Part shown: positions 12,368 through 15,610 of the stretch, piece after piece
How the letters are laid out: each line of letters opens with the position of its first letter
How positions within the stretch are numbered: position 1 is the first letter of the stretch
Assembly: GCA_002331465.1 (NCBI GenBank)
Contig: DCYM01000021.1
Location: forward strand, 1-15,610
Direction: 5' to 3'
Length of the DNA stretch: 15,610 nt
Source: Candidatus Neomicrothrix sp. UBA2110
GTDB taxonomy: Bacteria; Actinomycetota; Acidimicrobiia; Acidimicrobiales; Poriferisodalaceae
Program-made: the position numbers and the translations under genes
The notes under the pieces: generated by a model
Database searches by the model: none
The model's input: only the letters and a program-made list of their open reading frames with translations
Told to the model about the DNA's origin: nothing

Positions 12368-13392
12368 GTCGAGTCTTAGTGGCAATGTCAGGAGGCGTGG
12401 ATAGCGCCGTAACCGCCGCGCTCCTCAAGCAAGAAGGACACGAGGTAACTGGTGTGACGCTCAAGCTTTGGGGCGGTCCTCAAGACCAAGGCTGCTGCTC
12501 GGTTTCCGATGTGGATGATGCTCGCCGTGTCGCTCAACAACTAGACGTTGCCCATTTTGTTTTTAATTATGGCGATGAATTCGACGAACACGTCGTCCGG
12601 CCATATGTCGTCGCTCACGCGTCGGGACTCACGCCTAACCCATGTATCGAATGCAATCGACACATCAAATTTGATGCCCTTCTGGATCGAGCACGAAGGT
12701 TGGGTTTCGATGCCTTAGCTACCGGTCATCACGCAAGAATTGTCCAAACCGGTGGCGGACTAAGAATTGCTCGAGGAGTCGACGAAACAAAGGACCAGTC
12801 CTACGTCCTTTATATGATCTCCCAAGACGACTTGGAGATGCTCAAATTTCCGGTCGGTGAAATGACCAAGATGCAAGTTCGTGAGCTAGCTGGACGCCTT
12901 GGCCTGCGTTCTGCCACTAAGCCGGACAGCCAAGATGTTTGTTTCATCACCGCGTCACAGGGACGCGCCCGCTTCCTATCTGACCGTCTCGAGTTGCACC
13001 CGGCTGAGATTGTCGACACAGAAGGAAAAACTCTTGGCTCAGTCGACGCAGTTGAATTAGTCACCATCGGTCAAAGAAAAGGGCTTGATTTGGGAGGCAA
13101 TGCGGAGCGCACATACGCGGTCAACGTCGATGTGCCCTCTCGGCGTGTAGTGGTAGGCGGCGCCCAGGACCTCCTCTCACAAACGGTGCGCCTTACTGAT
13201 CACACGTGGGTAGGCCAACCCTATGTTGGGTTAATCGACGCTCAGATCAGTGCTCACGGCCAGCCGGCTGCAGCGCAACTCAACTCCGATGGTTCGCTGC
13301 GTTGGGCTGAAACCCGTAAAAAAGTTGCGCCCGGCCAAGCCGTGGTCTTCTATTTGAACGACGCTGTTGTTGGTGGTGCGACTGCCAGGTGA
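12364..13392 (+). CDS. mnmA: tRNA-specific 2-thiouridylase MnmA
   Basis: A 342-residue PP-loop enzyme that adenylates and then thiolates U34 at position 2 in the Lys, Glu and Gln tRNAs, which supports accurate reading of A-ending codons. The ATP pyrophosphate loop SGGVDSA is at 9-15. The catalytic cysteines are Cys97 in NPCIECNRHIKF (equivalent to E. coli Cys102) and Cys193 in DSQDVCFI (equivalent to Cys199). ATGHHAR (119-125) binds the tRNA/ATP region, and TIGQRKGL marks the central domain. Length is slightly below the usual ~360. The ATG overlaps the desulfurase stop, with GAGG 6 nt upstream. The two genes form a complete minimal thiolation pathway, with sulfur passing directly from Cys324 of the desulfurase; no TusA-type relay gene is seen nearby. 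Confidence 0.95.
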   Translation: MSRVLVAMSGGVDSAVTAALLKQEGHEVTGVTLKLWGGPQDQGCCSVSDVDDARRVAQQLDVAHFVFNYGDEFDEHVVRPYVVAHASGLTPNPCIECNRHIKFDALLDRARRLGFDALATGHHARIVQTGGGLRIARGVDETKDQSYVLYMISQDDLEMLKFPVGEMTKMQVRELAGRLGLRSATKPDSQDVCFITASQGRARFLSDRLELHPAEIVDTEGKTLGSVDAVELVTIGQRKGLDLGGNAERTYAVNVDVPSRRVVVGGAQDLLSQTVRLTDHTWVGQPYVGLIDAQISAHGQPAAAQLNSDGSLRWAETRKKVAPGQAVVFYLNDAVVGGATAR

Positions 13393-13395
13393 AAC

Positions 13396-14277
13396 TCAAC
13401 GCACCAGCCTTCTTAATCGAGCCTCTTGAAGTACCGCTCCGGGTCGGGTAGGTGAGAACAGGATGCTTTTCACTACTCTCACCTCGCTAATGCCGCGAGT
13501 GCGCGGCACGACTTCCACTTCTCCGTGTAGCGCGACTTGGAGCACAGGACCTGGTGCTAGCTGACTGACGTCAATCAAGTCAGCGGTGTCGATGTCGAGG
13601 TCAGCCGTAGCAGGACCGAGCGAGGATAGATCCTGACTTCGAAGCAAGAAGGGTTCCCTCGCCGCTAGGTAGTCGTGAATGACGAAGCCATTAGGGACAA
13701 ACACGACCCACCGGCGCGCCAGTTGGTGCAGCGACCGGAAGCCAAGTGCCGCTACTGGCCACCCCACTCCCGTCAAAATGATTCCTATCAGCCATTTGTC
13801 GGACGCTAGTAACAAGGGACCTGAGGTGGCCCCGAGAACAACCAGTGCCCAGACAAGAGGAAGCGGACCAACCAGAATTGCTCCGGGTGCACGAAGTAAG
13901 AAACGGCGTTCATTGTCGTAGCTCAGACCATCAACTATGACATTTCCAGTTTCGGGCAGTAACGCCAGTACGCAAGCCGCCGCAGCATGTCCGATCGCCA
14001 ACGTAAGAGAGGCGATCGAAATATTTCCACCTGAGGTCGCAAACAACAACGCGGGCATCACCGATGGAACGACAATTCGCATAACCGTTAATCCCCAAGG
14101 TCGGCGAATCATGGAAGACCCGAGCACTAAAACCCATAGGATCCACACTCCGATCGACACGCAGACCTTAAATAGGTTGGGCTGATTGCTCAACGCAGTG
14201 TCGATAACAGCACCCACCGTGAACGGTAATAACGCCCATAGACCGACAAAGATTCTGAGCGGTGTTCGAACGTCCAC
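13396..14277 (-). CDS. Conserved actinobacterial membrane protein of unknown function
   Basis: A 293-residue protein with about six predicted membrane helices (roughly 7-27, 37-55, 64-80, 86-107, 134-151, 162-181), then a soluble C-terminal domain (186-293). The loop between helices 4 and 5 has DGLSYDNERRFLLRAPGA (116-133). The post-membrane segment LHQLARRWVVFVPNGFVIHD (183-202) looks like a PH-like or beta-sandwich start. I recall similar proteins as uncharacterised actinobacterial membrane proteins, but cannot name a family or function. GTG 14277 is the only start at the N-terminus; GAGG touches the start codon, too close for a normal ribosome site. It converges on mnmA (stops 3 bp apart) and is divergent from ligA, so it is probably transcribed alone. 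Confidence 0.75.
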   Translation of the reverse strand: MDVRTPLRIFVGLWALLPFTVGAVIDTALSNQPNLFKVCVSIGVWILWVLVLGSSMIRRPWGLTVMRIVVPSVMPALLFATSGGNISIASLTLAIGHAAAACVLALLPETGNVIVDGLSYDNERRFLLRAPGAILVGPLPLVWALVVLGATSGPLLLASDKWLIGIILTGVGWPVAALGFRSLHQLARRWVVFVPNGFVIHDYLAAREPFLLRSQDLSSLGPATADLDIDTADLIDVSQLAPGPVLQVALHGEVEVVPRTRGISEVRVVKSILFSPTRPGAVLQEARLRRLVR

Positions 14278-14373
14278 ACCTCAATCGTGGCTTATTTGGA
14301 GTCCCTGGTCCTAACTATTGATGTATCAGAACCGCAAACCCTTCGCCTTTGGCTAGCTAGAGTCGGGTTTGTC
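14278..14373. promoter_or_regulatory. Divergent membrane-protein / ligA promoter region with inverted repeat
   Basis: The largest gene-free stretch, 96 bp. It holds a 7-bp inverted repeat, CAAACCC (14335-14341) and GGGTTTG (14365-14371), that brackets TAGAGT (14358-14363), a candidate ligA -10 ending 10 nt before the ATG. Such bracketing could be an operator or a leader hairpin. No ribosome site precedes ligA. On the minus side I see no convincing -10. Confidence 0.3.
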
Positions 14374-15610
14374 ATGAGTGAATCTGATTCAGACCATGAT
14401 CGGGCGGCTGAACTACGAGCTCAGGTAGCGGCTCATAACGAGGCATATCACGGACGTGATCGGCCCAGTGTGCCTGATTCCACCTACGACGAATTGCTAC
14501 GCGAGTTAGAAGAAATTGAGGCTCGCCGTCCTGATCTTGTGACTGTCGACTCACCAACTCTTGCGGTAGGAGCCACACCGAACGAGCTTTTCTCAGCAGT
14601 CGAACATCGGGTCCCGATGATGTCGCTCGATAACGCTATGGACTTTGGCGAACTGAGCGCATGGCACGACAGGATCATCAAGAGTTTGGGTGAAACGGAG
14701 ACTCATGAGTTCGTGTGCGAGCTGAAGTTTGACGGTCTAGCCGTATCGGTTCGCTATGAAAATGGAGACTTGGTCCAAGCGGCGACACGGGGAAACGGTC
14801 GAACCGGAGAAGATGTAACTCTGAATGTTAAGACTATTAACGACATCCCTCATCGCATCGAAAACGCCCCCACGGTCCTAGAAGTTCGAGGAGAGGTATA
14901 TCTACCAATCTCACGGTTCGAAGAACTCAATAATGAACAACTCGAAAAAGGTGACGCACCGTACGCGAATCCAAGAAACACCGCCGCTGGCAGCCTTCGT
15001 CAAAAAAATCCGTCAGTAACAGCGTCACGCAAACTGGCCTTTTGGAGCTACCAACTCGGCGAAGTCGTTGGTGGCCCGAAGATGGAATCGTCTGAGCAAA
15101 CATTTGATTTACTTGAACGGCTTGGGCTGCCGGTAAACCCTGAACTTAAACAATTCTCAGACTTCGCGGAGGTTCGCCAATTCTGCGAAGCGTGGATGGC
15201 GAACCGGCATAGCCCTGATTACGAAATCGACGGAGTGGTGATCAAGATTGGTGACTTAGCTCAGCGAGAAATTCTGGGATCGACGAGTCGGGCGCCTCGT
15301 TGGGCCATAGCTTTCAAATTCCCGCCTGAAGAAAAAACCACGCGACTAACGACGATCAAAGTTTCGATTGGGCGCACTGGCCGGGCTACGCCGTTCGCCG
15401 TTCTGGAACCAGTTTTTGTCGGCGGGTCCACGGTAGGAATGGCAACGTTACATAACGAAGATCAGGTCTCAGCTAAAGACGTGCGACCAGGCGACACCGT
15501 TATTGTCCGCAAAGCGGGTGACGTGATTCCAGAGGTTGTCGGTCCGGTCCGCGCCGATCGACCGGCTGCGTCAACGCCCTGGGAATTTCCGAAGGTTTGC
15601 CCGAGTTGTG
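14374..15610 (+). CDS. ligA: NAD-dependent DNA ligase, N-terminal 412 residues (partial)
   Basis: The first ~60% of a protein that is normally ~670 residues; it runs off the right edge with no stop. LigA seals nicks in replication and repair using NAD+. Domain Ia, which binds NMN, is at 1-65, with YHGRDRPSVPDSTYDELL (25-42). DSPTLAVGA (59-67) and VPMMSLDNA (80-88) are conserved. The adenylated lysine is Lys118 in CELKFDGLAV. TRGNGRTGEDVT, EVRGEVYLP, ANPRNTAAGSLRQ and EIDGVVIKI are the later nucleotidyltransferase motifs. The OB fold begins near VSIGRTGRATP, and the last residues (CPSC) start the zinc finger. The ATG has no ribosome site; TAGAGT 10 nt upstream could give a very short leader. 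Being essential and located next to mnmA, as in several actinobacteria, it helps anchor the taxonomy. Confidence 0.97.
   Translation, partial: MSESDSDHDRAAELRAQVAAHNEAYHGRDRPSVPDSTYDELLRELEEIEARRPDLVTVDSPTLAVGATPNELFSAVEHRVPMMSLDNAMDFGELSAWHDRIIKSLGETETHEFVCELKFDGLAVSVRYENGDLVQAATRGNGRTGEDVTLNVKTINDIPHRIENAPTVLEVRGEVYLPISRFEELNNEQLEKGDAPYANPRNTAAGSLRQKNPSVTASRKLAFWSYQLGEVVGGPKMESSEQTFDLLERLGLPVNPELKQFSDFAEVRQFCEAWMANRHSPDYEIDGVVIKIGDLAQREILGSTSRAPRWAIAFKFPPEEKTTRLTTIKVSIGRTGRATPFAVLEPVFVGGSTVGMATLHNEDQVSAKDVRPGDTVIVRKAGDVIPEVVGPVRADRPAASTPWEFPKVCPSC

Noticed and set aside
1..15610. Defence island, CRISPR, prophage, IS element or tRNA gene
   Set aside because: I found no repeat arrays, transposase or integrase motifs or cloverleaf-like sequences; the content is metabolic and housekeeping.

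Overview
The window looks like chromosomal housekeeping DNA from an actinobacterium. The best match is a streamlined, moderate-GC member of the Acidimicrobiia, probably free-living and aquatic; the class is an inference from gene content and protein style, and no rRNA is present to fix it. Pointers are a class II (GlpX) fructose bisphosphatase, a MurA with Asp at the usual catalytic Cys, actinobacterial-style ATP synthase epsilon and MFS proteins, and an iscS-mnmA-ligA order. Only about 3% of the window (roughly 500 bp) lies outside genes. No stretch over 100 bp is gene-free, and I see no tRNA, rRNA, IS element, CRISPR array or phage gene.

Layout: 1-514 is the end of the ATP synthase operon (atpD tail, atpC). 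575-2047, minus strand: a HisI-family protein and glpX. 2120-4052, plus: a J-domain protein, then L-2-hydroxyglutarate oxidase (lhgO). 4057-5479: a divergent pair, an enoyl-CoA hydratase/isomerase family protein (minus) and a small alpha/beta hydrolase (plus). 5499-6998, minus: a 12-TM MFS transporter with a long soluble N-terminus. 7043-9278, plus: murA and meaB. 9282-11189, minus: a class I SAM methyltransferase followed by an SRPBCC-phosphotransferase fusion protein. 11225-13392, plus: cysteine desulfurase and mnmA, which together supply and insert sulfur at tRNA U34. 13396-14277, minus: a conserved membrane protein. 14374 to the end, plus: the first ~60% of ligA.

The architecture is striking. 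Coding strand switches ten times in 15.6 kb and no complete unit has more than two genes. Convergent stops lie 3-60 bp apart and divergent starts 35-96 bp apart. Several genes without a Shine-Dalgarno sequence have a TANNNT-type -10 element 6-8 nt before the start codon, suggesting leaderless mRNAs. Two divergent gaps appear to share overlapping -10 elements on both strands.

I found no clear new defence or mobile system. The best candidates for undescribed biology are the methyltransferase/SRPBCC-phosphotransferase pair (with an altered kinase metal-site Asp), the HisI homologue with a rebuilt Mg2+ site, and a perfect 22-bp palindrome inside the J-domain gene. Several start sites given here are shorter than the longest open frame; the reason is stated in each entry.
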